NCBI GenBank assembly: GCA_013373325.1
Contig: JABXIA010000120.1
Location: 58,443 to 122,442 of the forward strand
Length of the DNA: 64,000 nucleotides
Direction: 5' to 3'
From: Paracoccaceae bacterium
GTDB lineage: Bacteria; Pseudomonadota; Alphaproteobacteria; Rhodobacterales; Rhodobacteraceae
The position numbers and the translations under genes are program-made. This document shows positions 1 to 9,233 of the stretch, one piece after another. The notes beneath the pieces were generated by a model. The model had not been told where the DNA came from. It did not search any database and saw nothing but the letters and a program-made list of their open reading frames with translations. Each line of letters begins with the position of its first letter. Within the stretch, counting starts at the first letter, position 1.

Positions 1-297
1 GATCTCGAAGCCTTCCGTGTCGCCGGCGATGATCGAGCGGATGCTTTCGCCCTCGCCAAATTCGATGGTGGTCACGTGGGTGAGCGAGACGTTGAGGCGA
101 TAGACCTGGCCTTCCTGGTAGGTGGCCAAGCGCACGCGGCTGTCGTTGGGCCCGCCACGCGGGATGGCTTCGGCGAAGGCAACGACTGGCAGCAAAACGA
201 AAAGGACAACAACTGCAGTTCGTACGAGCAACAAACATGCGTTTCCGGAATAAGTAGTGTCACCGATACCCTGCCGCGCTGCGCGCTCTCGGCACAT
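1..297 (-). CDS. virB9: VirB9-family T4SS protein, N-terminal part (runs off window)
   Basis: Reverse-strand reading gives ...LLVRTAVVVLFVLLPVVAFAEAIPRGGPNDSRVRLATYQEGQVYRLNVSLTHVTTIEFGEGESIRSIIAGDTEGFEI, signal peptide plus VirB9-like start; directly downstream of virB8. Start codon uncertain. Confidence 0.75.
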   Translation of the reverse strand, partial: MCRERAARQGIGDTTYSGNACLLLVRTAVVVLFVLLPVVAFAEAIPRGGPNDSRVRLATYQEGQVYRLNVSLTHVTTIEFGEGESIRSIIAGDTEGFEI

Positions 298-335
298 TGA
301 CGACAAGATAATTTGAAGTGAATTCCAGAAGCGCA

Positions 336-989
336 TTAATTCTCCAATCTGTCGGAGCGGATGGAATACTCGAGCACGGTGAAGCCGAATGGATTGGTCC
401 AGACCTCGTCGATGGAGCGGCGGGTCTCCGGGCGGAACTCGAAGAGAAGCGTGGCAGTGAAGAGGCCTGTCTGAACGCCATTGATAGACGTCAGGCGCTT
501 GCGCAGGCGGACCGTGGCGCGGTTGGTTCCGATCCGGTTGATGCTGAGGATTTCCACGTCGAGCCGGGCATTGGGGCCATAGACGGTCGGCGGGTAATTT
601 TCGTTGGCGCTGTTCCAGATCTGGCGCAGCCCGCTCTCGGCGGCCCCATCCGAGCGGCGCAGGACGCTGCGGATGCGCAGATCGTTGTCCAGCTGGTTAT
701 AGACCTCCCGGTCGGTCACATAGCGGAAGACCTCCGCCTCGATGATCGCCTGATTGGCGGTCACCGAGGAGGCGCCCACCGAGGCTTCGGGGAGAGCAAA
801 ACCGGTGGCGGGATCGTAGGGGACAACAACCGGGGGCGGGTCGACATCGAGGATCGAGACAGCCGCGGCACTCAGACAGCCGATGATACCGAAGAAAAGG
901 CCCATCAGGCCAAGGCGTTGCCAGAGCCGTTCGCGGCGTAAGGCACCATAGACCAGTTCTTCCTCGATGATTTCTTGTTCAGTCGCCAC
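336..989 (-). CDS. virB8: VirB8-family T4SS inner membrane protein
   Basis: 217 aa, single N-terminal TM then VirB8-like periplasmic domain (ANQAIIEAEVFRYVTDREVYNQLDND...), position in virB operon. Confidence 0.85.
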   Translation of the reverse strand: MATEQEIIEEELVYGALRRERLWQRLGLMGLFFGIIGCLSAAAVSILDVDPPPVVVPYDPATGFALPEASVGASSVTANQAIIEAEVFRYVTDREVYNQLDNDLRIRSVLRRSDGAAESGLRQIWNSANENYPPTVYGPNARLDVEILSINRIGTNRATVRLRKRLTSINGVQTGLFTATLLFEFRPETRRSIDEVWTNPFGFTVLEYSIRSDRLEN

Positions 990-1006
990 CCGTCATGCCC
1001 CCACGA

Positions 1007-1819
1007 TCAGTCTGCCCGGAGGTCTGGCAAGGTGAAATCCATGAAGCGCTGTTCTTCGGCGATGGTGGCGGCATCGATCACGCCGCCGGTGCCATCGCCC
1101 ACGGTCTGGATGGCTTCGAGTTGCCACATGGCGACCAGTGCAATGGCGAGCTCCGCGGTCACGCGCGTGTTGAGATCGATGCTTTCCTTGAGTTCGTCCA
1201 TGTCGTCGATGAGTCCGACAAGGCGGTCGACCCGCTCGAGCGATTGGCCGGCATCCTCATAGCTGTTCTGGGCCGCCGCCGAGACAAGGGCACCGGTGGT
1301 GGCCTGCGTCGCCACGCGGTTGGCTCCGGGATTTCCGCTCGTGGCCATTTCCGAGAGGGTGTCCTCGTCAAAGCCGAGGTCGGCCAGAACGCGGTCCATC
1401 TGGGTTTCGATCTCGCCTGCGCCGGAGCCCGAGAGGCCCGAGAAATCCCCAGTCTTGATCGCCTCAATCGTGGCGAGGATGTCGCCGAACTCTTGGTCGA
1501 GCAGGCCGTTCAACTCGTCTTCCATTTCCGTGCGGATGATTTCGGGAAGCTCGGCAAGTCGGGTGAGCGCTTCATAGGTTCTTTGCAGCTCCGCGAGTTG
1601 ATCCGTGAGTGTGGCAAGCTGTTCGCGGAGCTGCGTCAGCTGCTCGTTTTGCAGAATCTCGTCCTCGATCATCTGCCGCAGCTGCTGGATGTTTTGCGCG
1701 ATGTTCTGGGTGTCGACGACGGGCACGCCTTGCGCGAGGGCAGGGGATAGGGCGCCAAGATGCAGACCGATCCCAAGTGTCGTGGCCAAAGCTGTCCTCA
1801 AGAGCAGATGTCCCATCAT
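1007..1819 (-). CDS. VirB5-like T4SS protein
   Basis: 270 aa, signal peptide, coiled-coil rich, operon position between virB4 and virB8; C-terminus ...RFMDFTLPDLRAD. Confidence 0.65.
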   Translation of the reverse strand: MMGHLLLRTALATTLGIGLHLGALSPALAQGVPVVDTQNIAQNIQQLRQMIEDEILQNEQLTQLREQLATLTDQLAELQRTYEALTRLAELPEIIRTEMEDELNGLLDQEFGDILATIEAIKTGDFSGLSGSGAGEIETQMDRVLADLGFDEDTLSEMATSGNPGANRVATQATTGALVSAAAQNSYEDAGQSLERVDRLVGLIDDMDELKESIDLNTRVTAELAIALVAMWQLEAIQTVGDGTGGVIDAATIAEEQRFMDFTLPDLRAD

Positions 1820-2991
1820 TCAATCTCCCTGATCGTAAAATCCATGAACGCGCCTTCGGTCATGCGAGCGCTGGCCTGGGCCAGCTCCTCGGCAGAAAGG
1901 ACGCGGGTGCGTGCCGCCTGAAGCCGGATGCGTGCAGCGACGAGGCGCACGAGTTCGGCGCGGGCATAGGTGTTGAGCGCCATGCTCTCCTGCACATCTT
2001 CTGTCTCGGAAATCCGCTCGACGATATCGCGGATGCGCAGGGCGGCTTGGCGGATCGCGGCGGGTGAGTTGCTGCCATAAAAGGCCGCCCCATGACCCGT
2101 GAGCGAGAGGTTGGCATTGGCGAGAAGCGCGGGGTCGATCGTGCCAAGCGCTTCGATCCCGCCGATACGGGTCAGATAGAGATTGTAGCGTTCGGGGATC
2201 ACCTGGACGTAGTGCTGGGTCTCGCGAAAGGGCGGAACGCCGCCATACTCGAAGACCCGGCCGGGTCCGGCGTTATAGGCCGCGAGGCCGTTGATGATGT
2301 TGCCATCGAATGTGTTGAGCTGGGTCGCGAGATAGCGCGCGCCGCCATGCACCTGCAGGTAAGGGCTGTCATAGTATTCCGGGTTAATGCCCAGATCGCT
2401 GGCGGTGCCCGGCATGATCTGGGTGAGACCATAGGCGCCGACGGGAGACCGTGCCCCAATCGTAAACCGGCTTTCCTGCCAGATGAGGGCCTGTAGAAGC
2501 GCGCGCCATTGGACGGGGGAAAGACCCGCGCGGCCAACACCCGCAAAGCCACTGGTCTCCTGAGCCACGCGGATGATGAGCTGCTCGATGGTCTCAGACG
2601 CATCCCCAAACATCTGTTCACCGCCGGGATTGGGATCGATCTCGCCCGTGCCATAGACCGCCTCGACTGACCGGGCCGGATCCCCGCTGCCGCTTTCCAG
2701 CCCCGAGACCATAGCTGGCAAGCCCTGACCGCCGAAGCTGGTCTGGGCATCAAGGATGCGTTGCAGGGTTTCCAGCTGCTCCCGTTCGATCTCGGCAATG
2801 AGTTCGCGCACGGCAAGCTTGTCCGACTGAACGGCCAAGTCAGCCTCGCGATCGCCGGTCTCGACGATGTCACGCGCGGTCAGCCCACTGTCATTGGTCG
2901 GCACGCCTTGCGCGACGCCGAGACCGGGCAGCAGGCAAAGTGCCAGGATATGAGGCAGGCTAGACTTCAATGTCGCCCTCCGGGGTGCCAA
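1816..2991 (-). CDS. Lytic transglycosylase (SLT domain) with C-terminal tail resembling the adjacent VirB5-like protein
   Basis: SLT motifs IWQESRF, GAYGLTQIMPGTA, GGARYLATQL, ALAAYNAGPGRV; C-terminus ends FMDFTIREIE. Overlaps next ORF by 4 nt. Confidence 0.85.
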   Translation of the reverse strand: MAPRRATLKSSLPHILALCLLPGLGVAQGVPTNDSGLTARDIVETGDREADLAVQSDKLAVRELIAEIEREQLETLQRILDAQTSFGGQGLPAMVSGLESGSGDPARSVEAVYGTGEIDPNPGGEQMFGDASETIEQLIIRVAQETSGFAGVGRAGLSPVQWRALLQALIWQESRFTIGARSPVGAYGLTQIMPGTASDLGINPEYYDSPYLQVHGGARYLATQLNTFDGNIINGLAAYNAGPGRVFEYGGVPPFRETQHYVQVIPERYNLYLTRIGGIEALGTIDPALLANANLSLTGHGAAFYGSNSPAAIRQAALRIRDIVERISETEDVQESMALNTYARAELVRLVAARIRLQAARTRVLSAEELAQASARMTEGAFMDFTIREIE

Positions 2992-3127
2992 GGGGCGTGA
3001 AGTGGCAATCAGGCGCGACGGGTGCCGTTGACGCGAGGAATGTGAAGCAGTTCGCCTGCGGCTCCCGGTACTGGGTGCAGGAGGCCAAAGCGCCGAGCGC
3101 GGTGATAAGAAACAGGGTACGGATCAT
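2960..3127 (-). CDS. Small lipoprotein, VirB7-like
   Basis: MIRTLFLITALGALASCTQYREPQANCFTFLASTAPVAPDCHFTPLGTPEGDIEV; lipobox ALASC; only visible inside a longer out-of-context ORF in the track (2960..3751). Confidence 0.65.
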   Translation of the reverse strand: MIRTLFLITALGALASCTQYREPQANCFTFLASTAPVAPDCHFTPLGTPEGDIEV

Positions 3128-5514
3128 GAAAGCCTCCAGAAGTCCGGGCGGTCGCGGTAATCGGCGCCGACAAGCGCTTCGCCCTTTTCCATGCCGCCAA
3201 GGATGGTGAGATTGGGTCCAAGCGCGCTCAGATCGGCATCGACGACGATCGAGCCCTGATCGTCGCGGATCAGCGCCAAACGGCTGTTGCTGCCCGTGTT
3301 GAGAAGGACGTCGAGCTCCTTCTCCGTGAGGTTCAGCATGGCGTAGTCCGCAGGCTGCGCGCGGATATTGGGCAGCAGGATCTGCGTCGGCACCGCCTCG
3401 ACGATGGTCTTGCCGGTCCGGGTGCGCTCGAGCTGGCTTGCGTATTGCGTCATCATCACCGCGACGGTGTTCTGCTTGCGCGCGGTCACCAGCCAGTTCG
3501 ACAGCCGCTCGGCGAAATACGCGTTGTCGAGCGCCTTCCAGGCCTCGTCGATCACGATGATGGTGGGGCGGCGGTCCTCGATTTCGCGTTCGACCCGGCG
3601 GAAAAGATAGGAGAGAACCGCCATCCGTTCCTTGTCGGCCTCGCTGTCGAGAATGCCGGTCAGATCGAAGCCCACGACATCGCCCCTGAGCGAGAAGGTG
3701 TCCTCGAGGCTCTGCCCGAAGATCCAGCCATAGCGACCGTCTTCGGTCCACTCGAGCAGGCGCTGGTGCAGATCGCCGCCATCATCGGTGGACACAAAAA
3801 GCGACGCGAAATCCCGCCAGTTCCGCAGGGCCGGATTGGAGGCCTGGGCATTCTGGCGCACGACCTCCTGGATGCGGTTGGTCTGTGCGGGCGTCAGGGG
3901 CTTGTCAGCGCGGTAGAGCAGGGCGGCAAGCCAATCCGACAGCCAGGCGGTGCCGCGCGCATCGGTCTCGGTCCAGAGCGGGTTGAGGCCCGTGGGCTGA
4001 CCGGCGTTCAGGGACGCGTAGCGCCCGCCATTCGCGCGGACCGCCATCTCCATACCGAGGCGGTAGTCGAAAACGAAGATCCGGGCGCCCGCGCGACGGG
4101 CCTGGGTCATCAGGAAGGCCGAAAGCACAGACTTACCTGACCCGGGCCGGCCCATGATCAGTGTATGCCCGCTGGTCGGTTCTTTGTCGGGCGATCCCTG
4201 CTCGTGATAGGAAAACCGGTAGGCGCTCTGCTCGGGCGTGGGCAAATAGGTGATGACCCGGCCCCATGGGGTAAGTGCTGCGGGTTTGCCGAGCTGCGTT
4301 CGGTGGAAGGCCGCGAAATCCGCGAAGTTGCGATTGGTGACGGCGCTGGCACGCACGCGCTTGGGCTGGTTGCCGGGATGCTGGCTGAGGTAATGGGCCT
4401 TTGCGGCGACCCGCTCACCGATCATCTTCACGCCTTCGGTCGCGGCGGCGTTCACGATTTCGGCGCTGAGCGTCTGCAGCTCATCCAGCGTTTCGCAGAA
4501 GAGCGTCACGACCATATGGTGTTCGCCGAAGCTTTGGCGCTTGGCCTCGAGATCATCGGCGGCGATATCGAGGGCTTCCAGGAGCGAGAGGGCCGCGTCC
4601 TGGCTGGCCTGCATCTGGCGCTTTTGCCGCTTGATGCGGCCCGCCATGAGGTTCGAATTGATCGGCGTGAAGGAGTGCGTCACGATCATGTCGACCGGCA
4701 GGTTCAGCATGTCGAACATGGTGCAGGAGGTGCCTTCCGAGTATTCCCCGATGGTGAAACTCTTGCCGTAGCGATGGCCCACGACGCCTTCGGAAAGCTC
4801 GAAATGGTCGCCCTGAAACGTCACGCGGGTATTGGCGACGTTGAAGGACAGAAAGCCGTAGGTGTTTGCCGGGTAGAGCGGCAGCTCGGTGCCCGTGTTC
4901 AGCGCGCCCAGAAACCCTACCAGTTCGCCTGATGTGGCTGACAGCAGGCGCGGCTTGAGCTCGGTGAGGCCCGAGAGGAATACATTCACGGCCTCGCCGA
5001 GGCGCTGCAGGCGCTTGCGAGTCTCCTCCCTCAGCCGGTCCGGTGCGCTGCGGCTGAGGAACGGCAGGAGGCTTTTCGGGGGCGGGCGGTGAATGACGGT
5101 GAGCGTCAGGGTCTTGTCTCGGAGCCCGCTGGTCTCGAGCTTGGTGCGCCAGCGCCGGTCCACCTCGCCCGCGAAGCTGTCCTCACGGATGGGGTCGAGA
5201 TCAGGTTTGATGGCCTTGGAGGCCTTGTGGACGTAATAGCTGAATTCCGGCCCGAGCTGCGCGACGATGCGGGCAAAAAGCGCCGTCACCTTGTCGAGAT
5301 AGGCATCGTCCGTCGTGTAGCTGTTGATCCCCTCGAGCCGGATGCAGCGGAAGAGTTCGTTCACCCGCGTCCGCACGGTCTGGTCATCGACGAGGCTCAC
5401 ATAGGGCAGCATATGCGCAAGGCGGGTCTCGCGCGCATACCAGTCCGGCGTCATTGTGCGGGGGTCGAGCGCAGCATCACGGGCGTCATCACGGGGCATA
5501 GCTGTCCCCGCCAT
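3124..5514 (-). CDS. virB4: VirB4-family T4SS ATPase
   Basis: 796 aa; Walker A GRPGSGKS, IIVIDEAWKAL Walker B, VirB4 N-domain. Confidence 0.95.
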   Translation of the reverse strand: MAGTAMPRDDARDAALDPRTMTPDWYARETRLAHMLPYVSLVDDQTVRTRVNELFRCIRLEGINSYTTDDAYLDKVTALFARIVAQLGPEFSYYVHKASKAIKPDLDPIREDSFAGEVDRRWRTKLETSGLRDKTLTLTVIHRPPPKSLLPFLSRSAPDRLREETRKRLQRLGEAVNVFLSGLTELKPRLLSATSGELVGFLGALNTGTELPLYPANTYGFLSFNVANTRVTFQGDHFELSEGVVGHRYGKSFTIGEYSEGTSCTMFDMLNLPVDMIVTHSFTPINSNLMAGRIKRQKRQMQASQDAALSLLEALDIAADDLEAKRQSFGEHHMVVTLFCETLDELQTLSAEIVNAAATEGVKMIGERVAAKAHYLSQHPGNQPKRVRASAVTNRNFADFAAFHRTQLGKPAALTPWGRVITYLPTPEQSAYRFSYHEQGSPDKEPTSGHTLIMGRPGSGKSVLSAFLMTQARRAGARIFVFDYRLGMEMAVRANGGRYASLNAGQPTGLNPLWTETDARGTAWLSDWLAALLYRADKPLTPAQTNRIQEVVRQNAQASNPALRNWRDFASLFVSTDDGGDLHQRLLEWTEDGRYGWIFGQSLEDTFSLRGDVVGFDLTGILDSEADKERMAVLSYLFRRVEREIEDRRPTIIVIDEAWKALDNAYFAERLSNWLVTARKQNTVAVMMTQYASQLERTRTGKTIVEAVPTQILLPNIRAQPADYAMLNLTEKELDVLLNTGSNSRLALIRDDQGSIVVDADLSALGPNLTILGGMEKGEALVGADYRDRPDFWRLS

Positions 5515-5767
5515 GGATGCTGCGGTTTCGCGTGGGTGGCGTCTCCTGCAGCGCTGTCATCATCACGTCGATGAAGCGCGGGTCCCAATCCGCGGCCTTC
5601 CACAGTACCGGATAGAGTAGGGCGGCGACACCCAGTACCGCGATGTGCTGAACCCAGACGAACAAGAGCACCGAACCGAAGAGCCAGACCATCGCATACA
5701 TGATCGGCAGGCCCAGTAGCTTGGGCGGGCGCACGAGGCCGAGGAAGAGAGGCGAGCGCTCAGCCAC
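5489..5767 (-). CDS. virB3: VirB3-family T4SS protein
   Basis: AERSPLFLGLVRPPKLLGLPIMYAMVWLFGSVLLF...; probable GTG start overlapping the virB2 stop; ORF extends to 5809. Confidence 0.8.
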   Translation of the reverse strand: MAERSPLFLGLVRPPKLLGLPIMYAMVWLFGSVLLFVWVQHIAVLGVAALLYPVLWKAADWDPRFIDVMMTALQETPPTRNRSIHGGDSYAP

Positions 5768-6053
5768 CGGCAAAGACCGCGGCAACGATGGTGGGGGCGG
5801 CCGCAACACCGGCGATGCCCACGAGGACCCAAAGCGCTTGGCGCAGGTCGATGATGTTGAAGAACCAGCTCAAGAAAACGCCGAGGACCGCGAGTGTGGC
5901 GATGACCACACCAAGAGGGCCGGTCAGCGCATCGACAATGCCCTGTAACAGGCTCTGGATCGGGGAGAGATCGATGCTCTGTGCAAGGGCGGGTTCGGCA
6001 ATCAGCAGGAATAGCGCCAGCGAGGCGACAAAGAGGTTTGAAATCTGTTTCAT
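5760..6053 (-). CDS. virB2: TrbC/VirB2-family pilin
   Basis: 97 aa, signal peptide plus two hydrophobic helices, GPLGVVIATLAVLGVFLSWFF. Confidence 0.85.
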   Translation of the reverse strand: MKQISNLFVASLALFLLIAEPALAQSIDLSPIQSLLQGIVDALTGPLGVVIATLAVLGVFLSWFFNIIDLRQALWVLVGIAGVAAAPTIVAAVFAGG

Positions 6054-6718
6054 GAATTTGATCCTTCCAATCGGGCCACGACGGCCATGACGCGGGCCAC
6101 GTGGTTCTGGGTTTCTCGGTAAGGGGGAATGCCACCGTGTTGGCGCACGGCATCCGGCCCCGCGTTGTAGGCCGCAAGCGCCAGGCGCGGATCGCCGAAC
6201 GTCTCCAGCATCATCGCGAGGTAGCGGGCGGAGCCGTCGAGGTTCTGCAACGGATCGCGCGGGTCGACGCCCAGATCAAGCGCCGTCGCTGGCATCAATT
6301 GACCAAGGCCAATGGCACCTGCACTTGAAATCGCATCCTGCCGGTAGGCGCTCTCAACCTCGACATTGGCCCGATAGAGAGCCAGCCAATCCGTCACGGA
6401 AAGCCCCGCGCGACGCAGGCCGGGATGGTCGGCATAGCGTAAGGCCGTGGTCTGAATCCCGGAGAGGACATCGGCGCGGGGCAGGGGAGTCGGGCGGGCA
6501 AGGGCCGCGACTTCGACGCCCTCTTGCTCGGTCTCTACCTCGCCGAAGATCGCGATCCCATCGGAGGCCGAACCCTGACCGATGCCGTCATTGTAGTTCC
6601 GGGCAAAACCGCTCTGAGACCGCGACGGGGTCAGAGAGCCGTCGCTCTCCATGACCAGGACCATTTGCGCTGAGGCAGGTGCTGCGACCAGCCAGAGGCA
6701 GACGAGGTTAGTTGTCAG
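6050..6718 (-). CDS. VirB1-like lytic transglycosylase
   Basis: NVESAYRQDAISSAGAIGLGQLMPATALDLGV...GSARYLAMMLETFGDPRLALAAYNAGPDAV; start codon uncertain (no good ATG; ORF open to 7051). Confidence 0.8.
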   Translation of the reverse strand: MTTNLVCLWLVAAPASAQMVLVMESDGSLTPSRSQSGFARNYNDGIGQGSASDGIAIFGEVETEQEGVEVAALARPTPLPRADVLSGIQTTALRYADHPGLRRAGLSVTDWLALYRANVEVESAYRQDAISSAGAIGLGQLMPATALDLGVDPRDPLQNLDGSARYLAMMLETFGDPRLALAAYNAGPDAVRQHGGIPPYRETQNHVARVMAVVARLEGSNS

Positions 6719-7088
6719 CGCCCTTGTCTGATGGGGCTTTGTCTGGCGGGGCGAGTTTGTGCGTACGGCTTGTCCCCGCCTCAAGCGGCAGATCGACATG
6801 CGCAAAGCCAAGGCCAATGAAGAATGACACCACGCCAGAGATCGTCTTGAACTCGCGGATCTTGATATCGTTGTAGGTCGTCCGCGTGCGGGCGGTGACG
6901 AGGAGCTTTTCCACCCCGTCATCAGAGACAACGCGCATGATCCAGACCCCGTAATAGCTGGGGCCTTTCTTATGTGCCGACTCCTGGCACAGGATTTCTG
7001 CGCTATAGCCGCTTTCCACGAGTTCGCGGAACCTGGCTTCCGTAACCACATTTGGTGCTTCGATGTCCCAGTTCATGGCCCGGCTCAC
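6708..7088 (-). CDS. Hypothetical protein, first gene of T4SS operon
   Basis: 126 aa ORF, overlaps following SLT gene, operon-like spacing. Confidence 0.6.
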   Translation of the reverse strand: MSRAMNWDIEAPNVVTEARFRELVESGYSAEILCQESAHKKGPSYYGVWIMRVVSDDGVEKLLVTARTRTTYNDIKIREFKTISGVVSFFIGLGFAHVDLPLEAGTSRTHKLAPPDKAPSDKGADN

Positions 7089-7140
7089 GCTTTCTCCAAT
7101 GGCGCGACCCCAGGCATTCCCACTTGAAGCCCAGAGTTAC

Positions 7141-7154
7141 GATAGTATACTATC
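7141..7154. promoter_or_regulatory. Perfect 14-bp palindrome GATAGTATACTATC upstream of T4SS operon
   Basis: Direct reading; near-identical copy at 24913-24926. Confidence 0.55.
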
Positions 7155-7217
7155 AACCGCAAGATGTAATATCGTGCTTTAGCTGTAGTTTGGTTACGCA
7201 AACACTAGTCACGGCCA

Positions 7218-7538
7218 GTGTCCGCGATCAAGGAGATAACAGGTTTGAGAAACCCAAGGTTGACATGCCTGCTCCCAATGCAAGCTATAGCTCTTCTGAT
7301 CTGCGTTCCCGGGCCGGTTTTGGCGGCATCCTGCTCTGCGCCATCCCGTCCTTTCCTGCCAAGCGATTCGCGGGCCGCGCGGGACTATGCGGATATCATC
7401 CGCGGCGACTTCGAAGATTACATCCAGGATATCCAGAGCTACTTCCGTTGCCTCGACAGCGAACGCGCCCGCGCTTTCGAAGAAGCGCGGGAAGTCAGCG
7501 AGGACTATGGCCGATTTCTACAATTGGTAGGGGATTGA
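7218..7538 (+). CDS. Small secreted hypothetical protein
   Basis: 106 aa, signal-peptide-like N-terminus, divergent from T4SS operon. Confidence 0.55.
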   Translation: MSAIKEITGLRNPRLTCLLPMQAIALLICVPGPVLAASCSAPSRPFLPSDSRAARDYADIIRGDFEDYIQDIQSYFRCLDSERARAFEEAREVSEDYGRFLQLVGD

Positions 7539-7640
7539 TGGGCAACCTCGGGAGCATCAGACTTGCAGCCCATGGAAACCAGACGCCGATAACACCCTCA
7601 AATATCTACTTTTTAGATAACAGATTTCATCCGCTAGCGA

Positions 7641-7661
7641 CGTCACAAAAGGTATGTGACG
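7641..7661. promoter_or_regulatory. Inverted repeat CGTCACA-N7-TGTGACG at the XRE gene start
   Basis: Perfect 7-bp arms overlapping the ribosome-binding region. Confidence 0.4.
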
Positions 7662-7662
7662 C

Positions 7663-7920
7663 GTGGCAAAAACAATCAGAACAAATGGCCAGTTGGCGCT
7701 CGTCCGTGCGTTGGTTGAAGCACGTCAAAATGCGGGTCTCAGCCAGCAGCAGTTGGCGGCGAAGCTCAAACGCCACCAGTCATTTGTGGCACGTCTCGAA
7801 AGTGGCGAGCGTCGTATCGACGTCGTGGAGTTTACAGTTCTGGCGAGGGTCATTGGTTTTGACAAAGATGAAGTCCTGTCGATTGTCGAAGCCGCCACGG
7901 AGCCCGACCACAGGATTTGA
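7663..7920 (+). CDS. XRE-family HTH transcriptional regulator
   Basis: ARQNAGLSQQQLAAKLKRHQSFVARLESGERRIDVVEF, canonical HTH_3; GTG start. Confidence 0.85.
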   Translation: MAKTIRTNGQLALVRALVEARQNAGLSQQQLAAKLKRHQSFVARLESGERRIDVVEFTVLARVIGFDKDEVLSIVEAATEPDHRI

Positions 7921-8089
7921 ACCAAATGAATTGTTGAGAACGCGGGAACCCATTTTCCCGGTCTGATGAATATTCCCTCATCGAGGACCAGGTAGCCAAA
8001 ATCAACGAAGTCCGGCGCGCGGTCGTAGCGAACGCTCTGCAACCCCACGCCGCAATTCGCAGCGCCACAGTGCAGGAAGTCAGTAAACA

Positions 8090-8317
8090 GTGAACGAAGA
8101 TGAGGTCGAAGGCGTCGCGATTGCGAATCTGATCGGGACGGACGAGCGTAGTGTTGTCGGTTGGGTGTATCGCTGGAATACGGGCGCGTTGGCGGTGATG
8201 TGGGACGTCCAAGGGCCCCAGCCGGTATCGGAAACCCGGCCGGATATAAATGACGAACAGAAGCAGGAAATCGACTTAGACGCACTCATGCGGATCGGAA
8301 AAAGTGATAGTGGATAA
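8090..8317 (+). CDS. Small hypothetical protein
   Basis: 75 aa ORF with plausible composition; no family recognised. Confidence 0.35.
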   Translation: MNEDEVEGVAIANLIGTDERSVVGWVYRWNTGALAVMWDVQGPQPVSETRPDINDEQKQEIDLDALMRIGKSDSG

Positions 8318-8853
8318 GCTTCTTAGGCAGCCGTCAGTTCATATTGATGGAAAGGGTCTGCGAGCGTACCGGCCATTGGAGTAGATGGCGGCGAAGGTCT
8401 CGAAGGAGCCCACACCGGACCTCTCAAATTCGTGCTGCGTGCGTTCATGGCGCCGATCTTGCCGCAACAGCATAAAATTTCACGCCGTCTCACAAGGAGA
8501 ACAGCAGCCGTTTGTGCATACCGCAGCAAGATCGAGGAGGGCAAAAACCGGGGCCAGGACTTTCCGGCCACTCGTCGCAGGCGCGGCAAAGAATGGCTGT
8601 CTCAGGCTCGACGGTCGGGAAGCGGACTTTTTACTGCCCACTTTACGTTGCCAGCTTTAAGTCGAAACCAGTCTTCTGAGCGCGGATGCATGCGTGGATA
8701 GCTCTCAATATCATGTTCGCTAGAATTGCTTCGATGGCTAGATCTTCACGGAAAATACGTCGGCTTGTAGAGAGACGGACAAAGGTTTCCGCCTTGCATT
8801 TTGCGGTCTTGGCGAGTGGCAGAGACAGTGTGATCTGCCACTCACCTTTCTTC

Positions 8854-9198
8854 TTACTCAGGCATGATAGCGCCAATCTCGTACATTCCGTTGTCGTTCT
8901 TAATCAGCATCAGTGTGACCAAAGCGCCTTCTGATAAATCATCCGTGATTTGAAGACTTGAGGCTAGAGTGAGATCCATTGTCATTGCAGGCCAACCGAT
9001 TTCGGGGATCGGCTCGTGGCTGACGTTTGCAGAGTTTTCGCCAATCGAATTGATGGTTGCCTTCGCATGAACAGCACCTTCCATTTGAGCATCGCTCATC
9101 CCCATATTGGAATGGTCCATTGTGCTATGGCTCGTCTGAGCGGAAGCGATGGGTGCAGCCAAAAGCGAGGCAACTAGGGTTACAGCAAGTTTTTTCAT
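8854..9198 (-). CDS. CusF-like periplasmic copper-binding protein
   Basis: Signal peptide; EIGWPAMTMDLTL CusF core; Met/His-rich N-terminus. Confidence 0.85.
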   Translation of the reverse strand: MKKLAVTLVASLLAAPIASAQTSHSTMDHSNMGMSDAQMEGAVHAKATINSIGENSANVSHEPIPEIGWPAMTMDLTLASSLQITDDLSEGALVTLMLIKNDNGMYEIGAIMPE

Positions 9199-9233
9199 TG
9201 GATTGTCCTCTTAGGGTGATTTCACATTTCGGG

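Noticed and set aside
8320-8850. Small ORFs between the plasmid genes and CusF (e.g. 8432..8701)
   Set aside because: No recognisable family, overlapping frames in both directions; probably non-coding debris at the left island edge.
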